Below are positions 26,299 to 34,866 of a stretch of 64,000 nt of DNA, one piece after another. The stretch's first letter is position 1, and every line of letters begins with the position of its first letter. Source of the DNA: Lelliottia sp. WAP21 (GTDB taxonomy: Bacteria; Pseudomonadota; Gammaproteobacteria; Enterobacterales; Enterobacteriaceae); assembly GCF_020532665.2 (NCBI RefSeq), contig NZ_JAIWPG020000001.1, positions 124,001-188,000 on the forward strand, in the 5' to 3' direction. A model generated the notes under the pieces. It searched no databases. It was not told the DNA's origin and was given only the letters and a program-made list of their open reading frames with translations. A program made the translations under genes and the position numbers.

Positions 26299-26996
26299 CA
26301 AATCGCAACCAGCCCGCGCACGCCCTCCTGTTCCATCTGTTCACCCCGCCCGCGTTGAATAATGGTGCCGCGCGACATCAACAGATAATTGTCCGCCAGC
26401 CCCGCAGCAAAGTCGTAAAACTGCTCGACCAGCAAAATCGCCATGTCCCCCCGGCTCGCGAGCTGACGAATCACCTGCCCGATCTCCTTGATAACCGACG
26501 GCTGGATACCCTCGGTCGGCTCATCCAGAATAAGCAGCTGCGGACGACTGGCCAGCGCGCGCCCGATTGCCAGCTGTTGCTGCTGCCCCCCGGAGAGATC
26601 GCCTCCCCGACGGTGTTTCATCTCTTTGAGTACGGGGAATAACTGCCAGATATCCTCCGGTACTGCCTTCGCCTCACGGGCCGGGAATCGCGCCAGGCCG
26701 AGCAGCAGATTTTCCTCAACGGTGAGTCGAGGGAAGATCTCGCGTCCCTGCGGAACATAGGCCACGCCGGACTGGACACGCTGATGCGGTCGGGCATGGG
26801 TGATTGTTTTTCCCTGCCAGACGATCTCCCCGCTGCGCACCGGTAACAGCCCCATCAGGCATTTCAACAGGGTGGTTTTACCGACGCCATTTCGCCCCAG
26901 CAAACATGTTACTTCGCCACTGGGCGCCTCAAAACTGACGCCGCGCAGAATATGACTGCCGCTGTAATACTGATTCAGTTCGTTAACCTGTAACAT
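26298..26996 (-). CDS. urtE: Urea ABC transporter ATP-binding protein UrtE
   Basis: A 232-residue LivF-type ATPase, last gene of urtABCDE. Walker A is GRNGVGKTT, the signature LSGGQQQQLAIGRAL, Walker B LLILDEPTEGIQP, followed by a switch His region. With UrtD it powers the UrtBC channel for high-affinity urea uptake. It starts 9 bp after the urtD stop. The tail EQEGVRGLVAI is typical of UrtE proteins. Its stop codon touches the Zur box of zinT. Confidence 0.95.
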   Translation of the reverse strand: MLQVNELNQYYSGSHILRGVSFEAPSGEVTCLLGRNGVGKTTLLKCLMGLLPVRSGEIVWQGKTITHARPHQRVQSGVAYVPQGREIFPRLTVEENLLLGLARFPAREAKAVPEDIWQLFPVLKEMKHRRGGDLSGGQQQQLAIGRALASRPQLLILDEPTEGIQPSVIKEIGQVIRQLASRGDMAILLVEQFYDFAAGLADNYLLMSRGTIIQRGRGEQMEQEGVRGLVAI

Positions 26997-27005
26997 TGAG
27001 GCTCC

Positions 27006-27803
27006 TTAGCGTCCCAGATACACTTCGATGACCTGCTCATTGGCCTGAACGTCACGCAGCGATCCTTCTGCCAGTACCCGTCCCTGATGCAATACGGTCA
27101 CATGATCGGCGATGGTTTCAACAAATCCCATATCGTGTTCCACCACCATCAGTGAATGTTTGCCCGCCAGCGTACGAAAAAGCTCTGCCGAATACTCGGT
27201 TTCCGCATCCGTCATGCCTGCGGCAGGTTCATCCATCAACAACAGATGCGGATCCTGAACCAGCAACATACCAATTTCCAGAAACTGCTTTTGTCCGTGC
27301 GATAACAGCCCCGCCGATCGGTGACGTTCCGCGCCCAACCGAAGCAGCACGAGCATCTCATTAATACGGTCCTCTTGCTCTGAACTCAGCCGCGCCCGCA
27401 GGCTGGCCCAGACGGATTTATTGCCTTTCATCGCCAGTTCCAGGTTCTCCCACACGCTCAGTGCTTCAAACACCGTGGGTTTCTGGAATTTGCGCCCGAT
27501 CCCTTGTCGGGCAATCGCCGCAGGATCGAGCGTGGTAAGGTCAATCGATTGATCGTAAATTGCCCGTCCACTTTGTGGTCGGGTTTTGCCGGTGATCACG
27601 TCCATCAGCGTGGTTTTACCGGCCCCGTTGGGCCCAATGACACAGCGTAATTCCCCGACACCGATGTTGAGGGTGAGATCGGTTAAGGCCTGAAAACCAT
27701 CGAAGCTGACGTTAATCGCCTCGAGCTGAAGCACCGGGTCGGTCTGGTCGCGAAAGCGATCGCCGGGTAATTGACGGGTAAAGAGTCCTTCCGCTGGCTG
27801 CAT
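27006..27803 (-). CDS. urtD: Urea ABC transporter ATP-binding protein UrtD
   Basis: A 265-residue LivG-type ATPase. Walker A GPNGAGKTT, signature LLSHGQKQFLEIG (a common UrtD variant of LSGGQ) and Walker B LLLMDEPAAGMT are present. The start codon overlaps the urtC stop as TAATG, implying coupled translation. It has a short N-terminal extension (MQPAEGLFTRQLPGDRF) before the core. Second ATPase of the urea importer. Confidence 0.95.
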   Translation of the reverse strand: MQPAEGLFTRQLPGDRFRDQTDPVLQLEAINVSFDGFQALTDLTLNIGVGELRCVIGPNGAGKTTLMDVITGKTRPQSGRAIYDQSIDLTTLDPAAIARQGIGRKFQKPTVFEALSVWENLELAMKGNKSVWASLRARLSSEQEDRINEMLVLLRLGAERHRSAGLLSHGQKQFLEIGMLLVQDPHLLLMDEPAAGMTDAETEYSAELFRTLAGKHSLMVVEHDMGFVETIADHVTVLHQGRVLAEGSLRDVQANEQVIEVYLGR

Positions 27804-28876
27804 TATTTCTCTCCTTTACGATAAAGGCCGTAGACACCTCGTGGCAGAAACAGCGTGACGCCGATAAAAATCGCCCCAAGAAACAGCTGCCAGTACTCCG
27901 GCATCGCCACCGTGAAGTAGCTTTTTGCACCGTTAACCAACGCCGCCCCGATCACCGGCCCGACGAGGGTGCCGCGTCCGCCCAGCGCCACCCAAATCGC
28001 CGCCTCGATAGAGTTGGTCGGCGACATTTCGCCAGGATTGATAATGCCGACCTGCGGGACATAAAGTGCTCCGGCAAGACCGCACAGCACGGCGGAAAGC
28101 GTCCAGACCAACAGCTTAAAGCCGCGCGGGTCGTAGCCGCAAAACGTCAGACGGTTTTCCGCATCGCGAACGGCGGTAAGAATGCGGCCAAACTTGCTTT
28201 TCGCCAGCCAGAAACCGGCCGCCAGCGATGCCAGCAGCAGCAAAACGGTTGCCAGAAACAACCCGATGCGCGTGCCCGTCGCCGTCACCGGAAAGCCCAG
28301 CAGCGTGGTGAAGCCGGTAAAACCGTTATTCCCGCCAAAGCCTGTCTCATTGCGAAAGAACAGCAACATGCCCGCGTACGTCAGCGCCTGAGTCATGATG
28401 GAGAAGTAGACGCCTTTGATCTTAGAGCGAAACGCAAACCAGCCAAACACCAGCGCCAGCAGACCGGGCACCATCACGATCAGCACCATTGCCCACGCAA
28501 AGTGCTGCGTTCCCCACCAGAACCACGGTATTTCATCCCATGAGAGAAACGTCATAAACCCTGGCAACCCGTCACCTGAAGCCTGACGCATCAGGTACAT
28601 GCCCATCGCGTAGCCCCCCAGAGCAAAAAAGAGGCCGTGACCGAGAGAGAGCATCCCCGCGTAGCCCCACACCAGGTCAAGGGCAATAGCAACGATGGCG
28701 TAACACAGGATTTTCCCCACCAGCGTCAACATCCAGGTTGAGACAGCCAGAGGATGGCTGGCAGGCAGTAACGCCAGAAACGGCATGATCAGCAGCAACG
28801 CCACGATCAGGCCACCCAGCAGTTGCGTCATGCGCGGCGCTTTACGCGCCATGGTTAAGGTCAATGGTTGGCTCAT
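27803..28876 (-). CDS. urtC: Urea ABC transporter permease UrtC
   Basis: A 357-residue LivM-type permease with about nine to ten membrane helices and the family motif DLVWGYAGMLSLGHGLFFALGGYAMGMYL. The transmembrane-exposed coupling region AVRDAENRLTFCGYDPRGFKLLVWTLSA contacts the ATPases. The ATG overlaps the urtB stop as TGATG, and its stop overlaps urtD as TAATG, so the three genes are tightly packed. Typical length for UrtC. Confidence 0.95.
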   Translation of the reverse strand: MSQPLTLTMARKAPRMTQLLGGLIVALLLIMPFLALLPASHPLAVSTWMLTLVGKILCYAIVAIALDLVWGYAGMLSLGHGLFFALGGYAMGMYLMRQASGDGLPGFMTFLSWDEIPWFWWGTQHFAWAMVLIVMVPGLLALVFGWFAFRSKIKGVYFSIMTQALTYAGMLLFFRNETGFGGNNGFTGFTTLLGFPVTATGTRIGLFLATVLLLLASLAAGFWLAKSKFGRILTAVRDAENRLTFCGYDPRGFKLLVWTLSAVLCGLAGALYVPQVGIINPGEMSPTNSIEAAIWVALGGRGTLVGPVIGAALVNGAKSYFTVAMPEYWQLFLGAIFIGVTLFLPRGVYGLYRKGEK

Positions 28877-30450
28877 CAGTCCGTCACCCTTCCTTTTAAT
28901 GCAAACAGACCCTGCGGTCGCTTCTGGATAAACAGAACGATCGCCACCAGAATCAAAATTTTGGCGGGTACCGCACCCATTTGCGGCTCAAGAATTTTAT
29001 TGAAGATACCCAGGCCGAACGCAGCGGCGACGCTGCCGGCAAGTTGTCCGACGCCGCCTGACACCACCACCAGGAAAGAGTCAATAATGTACCCTTGCCC
29101 AAGCTCCGGACCGACGTTGCCTAACTGCGAGAGCGCCACGCCCCCCAGCCCGGCGATACCCGACCCCAGGCCAAAGGCCAGCATATCGACGCGTCCGGTC
29201 GGGACGCCGCAGCAGGCCGCCATATTTCGGTTCTGGGTGACGGCACGCAGATTGAGCCCCAGCCGCGTTTTATTGAGGATGAGCCAGGTGAAGAACAGCA
29301 CCAGCAGCACAAATCCCAACACGACAAGGCGATTCCACGGCAGAATCAGGTTGGCAAAGATCTGAACCCCGCCCGACAGCCAGGCCGGGTTGGCGACCTC
29401 AAGGTTCTGTGCGCCGAACGTCATGCGCACCAGCTGAATAATCATCAGACTGATCCCCCAGGTGGCGAGCAAGGTTTCCAGCGGTCGGCCATACAAATGG
29501 CGAATGATGGTCCGTTCCAGCGCCATCCCGATGGTCGCAGTCACCATAAAGGCGACGGGTAACGCCACAACCGGATAAAATGCCAGCCATTGGGGCGCCC
29601 ACTGCGCCATCCATTGTTGCACCATCCATGTACAGTACGCGCCGAGCATCAGCATTTCCCCATGGGCCATGTTGATCACGCCCAGCAGGCCATAGGTGAT
29701 CGCTAGCCCCAGCGCCGCCAGCAGCAGCACCGACCCCAGCGAAAGCCCCATAAACGCTTGTCCCAGAAGATCGCCCAGCACCAGGCGGTGTTTTATCTTC
29801 TGCAGGCTCTCTTCAGCGGCGGCACGCACGCGGGCGTCCGGTTCGGTCTGAGTTTGGGTATAGGGCATCAGCCGGGCCTGTGTCTCCGGATCGGCTGAAT
29901 CGCCCAACAGGGTAATCGCCTGCAAACGCACGTCAGGCTGCGGGCTGGCAAGCTGCAGATTTGCAAGCGCCACCCGTAATGCCTGGCGAACGTCAGGATC
30001 CTTCTCCATGGCATATTGGCGGGAGAGTAATCCCTCCATGGTGGGCAACGCATCACGTTGTAACTGCCGCGCGGCCGCCAGCCTTAACGTGACGTTGTCA
30101 CTATACAGTTGATGCGTCGCCAGTGCCGTGGCGGCAAGCACGCGTAAGCGGTTCGTCAAACGGACGGGTTTGGCGTCTCCCTGCACCTGCCCCTGCTCGC
30201 CCAGCGCGACCAGGTCTTCGTTAACACGGGTAAAGGCATGCCGTTGTCCGTCCGCAAACACGCTCTCTTTGTGCAACGCCAGCAGGAAAGGCAGGCGTGA
30301 GGGTTCAGGGGCAACGGCCCACTGTTCGAGCAGGGTGACCTGCTTAGCCCGGCTGGCGGCGACGAAATCATCCGCATCCGATGCCTGCGCCATCCCTGGC
30401 AGCAGACCCGCAAGCCAGAAAAGTGCGACAACCATTCGCAGTGTGTTCAT
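28876..30450 (-). CDS. urtB: Urea ABC transporter permease UrtB
   Basis: A 524-residue permease. A signal sequence (about 1-23, MNTLRMVVALFWLAGLLPGMAQA) precedes roughly 200 residues of helical, HEAT-like periplasmic domain (repeated R-x-x-A-L...-L motifs). The C-terminal 300 residues are a LivH-type membrane domain (GLAITYGLLGVINMAHGEMLMLGAYCTW and the coupling segment RAVTQNRNMAACCGVP). The N-terminal extension is a usual feature of UrtB. Start ATG at 30450 lies 24 bp after the urtA stop. Confidence 0.94.
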   Translation of the reverse strand: MNTLRMVVALFWLAGLLPGMAQASDADDFVAASRAKQVTLLEQWAVAPEPSRLPFLLALHKESVFADGQRHAFTRVNEDLVALGEQGQVQGDAKPVRLTNRLRVLAATALATHQLYSDNVTLRLAAARQLQRDALPTMEGLLSRQYAMEKDPDVRQALRVALANLQLASPQPDVRLQAITLLGDSADPETQARLMPYTQTQTEPDARVRAAAEESLQKIKHRLVLGDLLGQAFMGLSLGSVLLLAALGLAITYGLLGVINMAHGEMLMLGAYCTWMVQQWMAQWAPQWLAFYPVVALPVAFMVTATIGMALERTIIRHLYGRPLETLLATWGISLMIIQLVRMTFGAQNLEVANPAWLSGGVQIFANLILPWNRLVVLGFVLLVLFFTWLILNKTRLGLNLRAVTQNRNMAACCGVPTGRVDMLAFGLGSGIAGLGGVALSQLGNVGPELGQGYIIDSFLVVVSGGVGQLAGSVAAAFGLGIFNKILEPQMGAVPAKILILVAIVLFIQKRPQGLFALKGRVTD

Positions 30451-30473
30451 GGCTTTTCTCCCTTGCAGGTTGA

Positions 30474-31745
30474 TCAGTTACTGGCCGTTTTGATCGGTTG
30501 ATCGGATTTTTTGTCATTGCCCGGTATATACGGACTCCAGGGTTGCGCACGCACCGGTTCTTCCGTCTGCCAGACCACATTGAACTGACCATTCCCTTCG
30601 ATTTCGCCAATCATGACCGGTTTGTGCAGGTGATGGTTGGTGGCATCCATCGTCAGAGTGAAACCAGAGGGTGCTTTGAACGATTGCCCCGCCATTGCGG
30701 CCCGGACTTTATCGACATCGGTCGTGCCCGCTTTTTCGACCGCCTGCGCCCACATATGAATGCCGACGTAGGTCGCCTCCATCGGGTCGTTGGTCACCAC
30801 GGTATCGGCATTCGGCAGTTTGTGTGCTTTGGCCCAGGCGCGATAATCCGCCACAAACGCCTGGTTCGTTGGATTGTCGACAGATTCAAAGTAGTTCCAG
30901 GCCGCGAGATTCCCCACCAGCGGTTTGGTATCGATGCCGCGCAACTCCTCTTCACCTACCGAGAAGGCGACAACCGGCACGTCGGTGGCTTTTACCCCCT
31001 GGTTAGCCAGCTCTTTATAGAAGGGTACGTTGGAATCTCCGTTTATCGTGGAAACAACGGCTGTTTTACCGCCTGCGGAAAACTTCTTGATGCTGGCAAC
31101 GATGGTCTGGTAATCGCTGTGGCCAAACGGGGTATAAATTTCTTCAATGTCTTTATCCTGTACCCCTTTCGAGTGCAGGAAGGCGCGTAAAATTTTGTTC
31201 GTGGTGCGCGGATAAACGTAGTCGGTTCCCAGCAGGAAGAAGCGTTTTGCCTGACCTCCGTCTTCGCTTAACAGATACTCCACCGCCGGAATGGCCTGCT
31301 GATTAGGTGCCGCGCCGGTATAGAAGACGTTGGGTGACATCTCTTCGCCTTCATACTGCACCGGGTAGAACAGTAAACCGTTCAGCTCTTCAAACACCGG
31401 CAGCACCGATTTACGTGAGACCGACGTCCAGCAACCAAACACCACTGCGGCATGATCCTGACTGAGCAGCTGGCGGGCTTTTTCGGCGAAGAGCGGCCAG
31501 TTAGAGGCCGGGTCAACCACAACAGGCTCCAGCTTTTTGCCTAAAACGCCGCCCTTAGAATTGATTTCATCAATGGTCATCAGCGCCACGTCTTTAAGCG
31601 GTGTTTCAGAAATGGCCATTGTGCCGGACAGCGAATGCATGATCCCCACTTTGATCGTATCGGCAGCCTGCACACCAAAACTCATTCCCATAGCCACAAC
31701 CGAGGCAGACAGTGCGAAAGCTTTTAATAAGGTACGACGGTGCAT
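30474..31745 (-). CDS. urtA: Urea ABC transporter substrate-binding protein UrtA
   Basis: A 423-residue periplasmic binding protein from the ATG at 31745, which follows AGGAG. The signal region MHRRTLLKAFALSASVVAMGMSFGVQA is long, and its RR is not a clear Tat motif. The mature domain begins DTIKVGIMHSLSGTMAISETPLKDV, characteristic of urea/short-chain-amide binders (UrtA/FmdD) rather than branched-chain amino-acid LivJ. First gene of urtABCDE. Upstream are a sigma-54 promoter and an NtrC-like site, so the operon should respond to nitrogen limitation. No urease genes are present in this window. Confidence 0.95.
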   Translation of the reverse strand: MHRRTLLKAFALSASVVAMGMSFGVQAADTIKVGIMHSLSGTMAISETPLKDVALMTIDEINSKGGVLGKKLEPVVVDPASNWPLFAEKARQLLSQDHAAVVFGCWTSVSRKSVLPVFEELNGLLFYPVQYEGEEMSPNVFYTGAAPNQQAIPAVEYLLSEDGGQAKRFFLLGTDYVYPRTTNKILRAFLHSKGVQDKDIEEIYTPFGHSDYQTIVASIKKFSAGGKTAVVSTINGDSNVPFYKELANQGVKATDVPVVAFSVGEEELRGIDTKPLVGNLAAWNYFESVDNPTNQAFVADYRAWAKAHKLPNADTVVTNDPMEATYVGIHMWAQAVEKAGTTDVDKVRAAMAGQSFKAPSGFTLTMDATNHHLHKPVMIGEIEGNGQFNVVWQTEEPVRAQPWSPYIPGNDKKSDQPIKTASN

Positions 31746-31825
31746 ATTTTTCACTCCTGAAAAGAAAACGGTGCGAAACGTCCGGTACAACAAATGGACG
31801 AAGAGACTAACGTCAGATTCAGGAG

Positions 31826-31841
31826 AGCAAAAAAGATGCCA
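31826..31841 (-). promoter_or_regulatory. Sigma-54 promoter of urtABCDE
   Basis: On the minus strand the sequence is TGGCATCTTTTTTGCT: a -24 TGGCAT and -12 TTGCT with exactly ten bases between the invariant GG and GC, a near-perfect RpoN promoter. It gives an untranslated leader of about 70 nucleotides before urtA. Confidence 0.85.
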
Positions 31842-31914
31842 GAATGGCGAAGCGTGATGTTATCGGGGTTGGTGGGACAGTAAAGGCGGGGTTTGACTCA
31901 GAATGGCACCGCGC

Positions 31915-31931
31915 TGCATGATTAAAGTGCA
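31915..31931. promoter_or_regulatory. NtrC-like enhancer site upstream of urtA
   Basis: TGCATG-N5-AGTGCA matches the NtrC dyad TGCACC-N5-GGTGCA in nine of twelve specified positions with correct spacing. Its centre is about 108 bp upstream of the expected sigma-54 start site, the same distance as a main NtrC site at E. coli glnAp2. NtrC control is inferred. Confidence 0.65.
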
Positions 31932-31947
31932 ACGCCGTGCCGGGGTA

Positions 31948-33051
31948 TTACCAGACCTGTTCAGCGATATGCGTGACAAGACGCACTTTATCCCACTGCT
32001 GGCTTTCCGTCAGGGTATTGCCCTCTTCGGTTGAGGCGAATCCACACTGTGGACTCAGGCAGATTTGCTCTTTCGCCACGTATTTCGCCGCTTCTTCCAG
32101 GCGTGCTTTCACCCCTTCCGGGTTTTCCAGTTCGCCGTTTTTAGTGGTGATCAAACCCAGAACAACCTGCTGTTTGCCGGGACGAACAAAACGGAGCGGC
32201 GCGAAATCACCGCTGCGGTCATTGTCATATTCCAGGAAAAAAGCGTCCACATTGACGGTACCAAACAGCACTTCGGCCACCGGCTCGTAACCGCCTTCTG
32301 AAATCCACGTCGAACGGAAGTTACCGCGACAGACGTGCAGACCGACAATAAGATCCTCCGGCTTCCCTTCCAGCGCTTTATTCAACACGCGGGCATAAAT
32401 GCGTGCCAGTTCGTCCGCATCCTCGCCCCGCTCACGGATTTGACGTCGCTGATCGTCGGAACAGAGATAAGCCCAGACGGTGTCATCGAGCTGCAGATAA
32501 CGGCATCCCGCCGCGTAAAAGGCATGGATGGCATCACGCCAGGTGGTCGCCAGATCGTCGAAGTAAACCTCCAGGTCTGGATAGACGGTGGCATCGATAT
32601 CTTTACGTCCCCCGCGGAAATGCAGCACGCTCGGGCTTGGAATCGTCATTTTTGGCTGTGCATCCCCGCTGATGCTTTTCAGATAACGGAAATCTTCCAC
32701 CATCGGGTGAGCGCCAAAGCCCAGTTTGCCGGTAACGCGAACGCCGTGTGCTTTGGTTTGCACGCCGTTAAACTGAATACCTTGGTTTGAATCGTACCGC
32801 TCTACCCCTTGCAGACCATCGAAGAAATCGAAATGCCACCAGGCGCGACGAAACTCACCGTCGGTCACCACATGTAGCCCGCAGGCGCACTGCTGTTCAA
32901 CGACATGACGAATCGCTTCATCTTCGACGGCACGCAGCTGACCCGCATCAATCTCGCCGCTGGCAAATTTAATGCGCGCCTCTTTGATCGCCTGAGGGCG
33001 CAAAAAGCTGCCTACTACATCGGCACGGTACGGGGCATGTTGTCGCTGCAT
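31948..33051 (-). CDS. MetE-like methionine synthase family methyltransferase
   Basis: A 367-residue protein equivalent to the C-terminal catalytic half of cobalamin-independent methionine synthase, like B. subtilis YxjG/YxjH. The zinc ligands are all present: His239 and Cys241 in GLHVCRGN, Glu274 in FLEYD and Cys336 in SPQCGF. N-terminal DVVGSFLRP and VTDGEFRR support the homocysteine-binding fold. Lacking MetE's N-terminal folate-binding half, it may use a methyl donor other than folate, such as a methylated thiol or S-methylmethionine; this is inference. ATG at 33051 follows AAGGAG. Tandem met boxes lie upstream, so MetJ repression is expected. Confidence 0.88.
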   Translation of the reverse strand: MQRQHAPYRADVVGSFLRPQAIKEARIKFASGEIDAGQLRAVEDEAIRHVVEQQCACGLHVVTDGEFRRAWWHFDFFDGLQGVERYDSNQGIQFNGVQTKAHGVRVTGKLGFGAHPMVEDFRYLKSISGDAQPKMTIPSPSVLHFRGGRKDIDATVYPDLEVYFDDLATTWRDAIHAFYAAGCRYLQLDDTVWAYLCSDDQRRQIRERGEDADELARIYARVLNKALEGKPEDLIVGLHVCRGNFRSTWISEGGYEPVAEVLFGTVNVDAFFLEYDNDRSGDFAPLRFVRPGKQQVVLGLITTKNGELENPEGVKARLEEAAKYVAKEQICLSPQCGFASTEEGNTLTESQQWDKVRLVTHIAEQVW

Positions 33052-33062
33052 GATCTTCTCCT

Positions 33063-33080
33063 TTATCTGCAGGCAGATAA
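33063..33080. promoter_or_regulatory. Inverted repeat in the leader of the MetE-like gene
   Basis: TTATCTGC and GCAGATAA are perfect eight-base arms around two bases, ending 12 bp before the start codon and beside the ribosome site. It could be an operator or a leader hairpin that limits initiation. No regulator assigned. Confidence 0.35.
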
Positions 33081-33114
33081 TTGCCGGCAGTGATAATTCA
33101 TAATTTGAATATTT

Positions 33115-33138
33115 AGACTTCTGGATGTCTACATGTCC
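33115..33138. promoter_or_regulatory. MetJ operator (three tandem met boxes)
   Basis: Three contiguous eight-base units match the met box AGACGTCT: AGACTTCT (7 of 8), GGATGTCT (6 of 8) and ACATGTCC (5 of 8). They lie 64-87 bp upstream of the MetE-like gene. Tandem arrays of such boxes are how MetJ binds cooperatively. Confidence 0.8.
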
Positions 33139-33197
33139 AAAAAGATGTCATATCCCGTCGGGGACGGCAAACGAGAAAAATTCATGGCAGATGAAAT

Positions 33198-33599
33198 TTA
33201 TTCATCTTCACCGGCAAAAGTGAAACCTTCATCCTCCCAGCCGGTAATTCCCCCGAGCATGATTTTAACCGGCAGGCCAAGGCGGGACAGTTTTAACGCC
33301 GCTCTGTCTGCGCCATTGCAGTGCGGGCCCGCACAATACACCACAAACAGCGTTCCCGCCGGCCATTGCGCCATACTCTGCGCAGTCATCTCCGATCGGG
33401 GCATATGCAGCGCACCGGGAATATGTCGGCGGGCAAACTGTTCCGGGCTGCCCACGACGTGTAATAAAACGAAATCCTGCTGCTGATGGCTTAACGCATG
33501 ATGAACATCCGCACAGTCGGTTTCTACACTCAAACGATGAGCAAAGTGGGCAACGGCTTCCTGAGGAGCCGCTGCAGGAAATTCAGTCACATAACTCAT
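33198..33599 (-). CDS. Rhodanese-like sulfurtransferase domain protein
   Basis: A 133-residue single rhodanese domain. The catalytic loop VYCAGPHCNGADRAA starts at Cys89, the expected persulfide-forming residue, with a second Cys94 inside the loop. The conserved HIPGALHMP and the C-terminal IMLGGITGWEDEG segments are typical. No signal peptide, so cytoplasmic. It is divergent from ftrA across 61 bp, a pairing I recall from other enterobacteria, which suggests FtrA regulates it. Thiosulfate or another sulfane-sulfur donor is likely but unproven. Confidence 0.92.
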   Translation of the reverse strand: MSYVTEFPAAAPQEAVAHFAHRLSVETDCADVHHALSHQQQDFVLLHVVGSPEQFARRHIPGALHMPRSEMTAQSMAQWPAGTLFVVYCAGPHCNGADRAALKLSRLGLPVKIMLGGITGWEDEGFTFAGEDE

Positions 33600-33660
33600 G
33601 ATACTTTCTCCTGAAGGGTGTTTGTGTTAACACTACTCTACTCAGAAATTCAGCCAGTGA

Positions 33661-34674
33661 ATGCCCGCGCACATGCCAGAAAACAACAAAAAGATGACAA
33701 ACTTAAGACAGGTTCCTCGCCCTTTGGTGACGGTGCTGGCCTATGACGGATTGTGTACCTTTGAGTTTGGCGTCGCGGTTGAGGTTTTTGGTCTGCCACG
33801 CCCGGAAATGGGTGACGACTGGTATCGCTTTACTGTCGCGTCTGTTGATGATGGTGAACTGCGGGCTACCGGGGGAATTCGCGTCGTTGCCGATGGCACA
33901 CTCTCCCTGCTGGACGAGGCCGATCTTATTGTGATCCCCGGCTGGCGGGGTATCGATGAACCCGTTCCTGCGTCGCTCATCGACGCGCTTCGTCAGGCCC
34001 ATGCCCGGGGTTGTCAGCTGTTATCCATCTGCTCAGGCGTCTTTGTACTGGCGGCTACAGGCTTATTGAACGGACGTAAAGCCACCACTCACTGGCGTTA
34101 TACTGACACCCTCAAGGCACGTTATCCTGCCATCCGGGTTGTGGAAGACGTCCTGTATCAGGATGAAGGGGATATTCTCACCTCCGCGGGCAGCGCGGCG
34201 GGTATCGATCTGTGTCTGCACCTGGTGCGGCGGGATTATGGTACTGAAGCCGCAAATCATGTTGCACGTCGTCTGGTGATCCCGCCACACCGGGATGGAT
34301 CTCAAACGCAGCAACTCAGCCGCCCCGTCGCACAGCTGCGTGAAAGTCAGAGGATGGGGCAATTATTTGACTTCCTGCATCAAAACTTAATCCTGAACCA
34401 CAGCGTCAGTTCGCTGGCGCAACGGGCGGGCATGAGTGAAAGAACCTTTTTGCGCCGGTTTAAAGATGCCACGGGGACAACCCCCGCCCGATGGCTGCTT
34501 AATGAGCGATTACTGCGGGCTAAAGAGTATCTCGAAACCAGCCGGTTAAGTATCGACAGCATCGCCGGGCACACCGGTTTTGGTCATTCCGCGACGCTTC
34601 GCCACCACTTTCGACAGCACTTTGCGTTGTCACCCGCCCAGTACCGTAAGAAGTTTGCCCCTGCCGGAGAATAA
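33661..34674 (+). CDS. ftrA: GlxA/FtrA-family transcriptional regulator (DJ-1/PfpI-AraC)
   Basis: A 337-residue regulator. Residues about 22-190 form a DJ-1/PfpI-like domain (LAYDGLCTFEFGVAVEVFGLPRPEMG; nucleophile-elbow Cys in LSICSGVFVLAATGLLNGRKATTHW). Residues about 235-332 form the AraC DNA-binding domain with two helix-turn-helix units (HSVSSLAQRAGMSERTFLRRFK; SIDSIAGHTGFGHSATLRHHF). The name follows common annotation of this family. Start is uncertain: ATGs at 33661, 33673 and 33694 all lack a strong ribosome site. Divergent from the rhodanese gene, its probable target. Confidence 0.88.
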   Translation: MPAHMPENNKKMTNLRQVPRPLVTVLAYDGLCTFEFGVAVEVFGLPRPEMGDDWYRFTVASVDDGELRATGGIRVVADGTLSLLDEADLIVIPGWRGIDEPVPASLIDALRQAHARGCQLLSICSGVFVLAATGLLNGRKATTHWRYTDTLKARYPAIRVVEDVLYQDEGDILTSAGSAAGIDLCLHLVRRDYGTEAANHVARRLVIPPHRDGSQTQQLSRPVAQLRESQRMGQLFDFLHQNLILNHSVSSLAQRAGMSERTFLRRFKDATGTTPARWLLNERLLRAKEYLETSRLSIDSIAGHTGFGHSATLRHHFRQHFALSPAQYRKKFAPAGE

Positions 34675-34676
34675 GC

Positions 34677-34702
34677 AAAAAAAAACCGCCATTATCTGGC
34701 GG
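34677..34702 (-). terminator. Terminator for the leftward small-protein gene
   Basis: On the minus strand CCGCC and GGCGG enclose a seven-base loop and are followed by nine T residues. It ends leftward transcripts from 34867-35232, about 165 bp after that gene. Rightward, it lies just past the ftrA stop but lacks a T-run. Confidence 0.8.
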
Positions 34703-34866
34703 TAAATGCTTGCATGGATAGATTTGTGTTTTCGTATCTACGTACCCGGTATTACTTACCAGGTTGCGGATCGACGGTCAATTTAACACCCTGACACTCA
34801 ACGAAGATTAAACGAAGCCACGCTATCGTTTCGCCCTCGCATGGGTTTAACCTGTCAGCCGGATTA

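Noticed and set aside
30498..31190. 230-codon plus-strand open frame antisense to urtA
   Set aside because: Composition is typical of a reverse-frame shadow and urtA is certain on the other strand.
31904..31950. Two other sigma-54-like elements (TGGCAC...TGCAT and CGGCACG...TTGCA)
   Set aside because: Both have nine rather than ten bases between GG and GC, which sigma-54 does not tolerate well; the element at 31826-31841 is correct.
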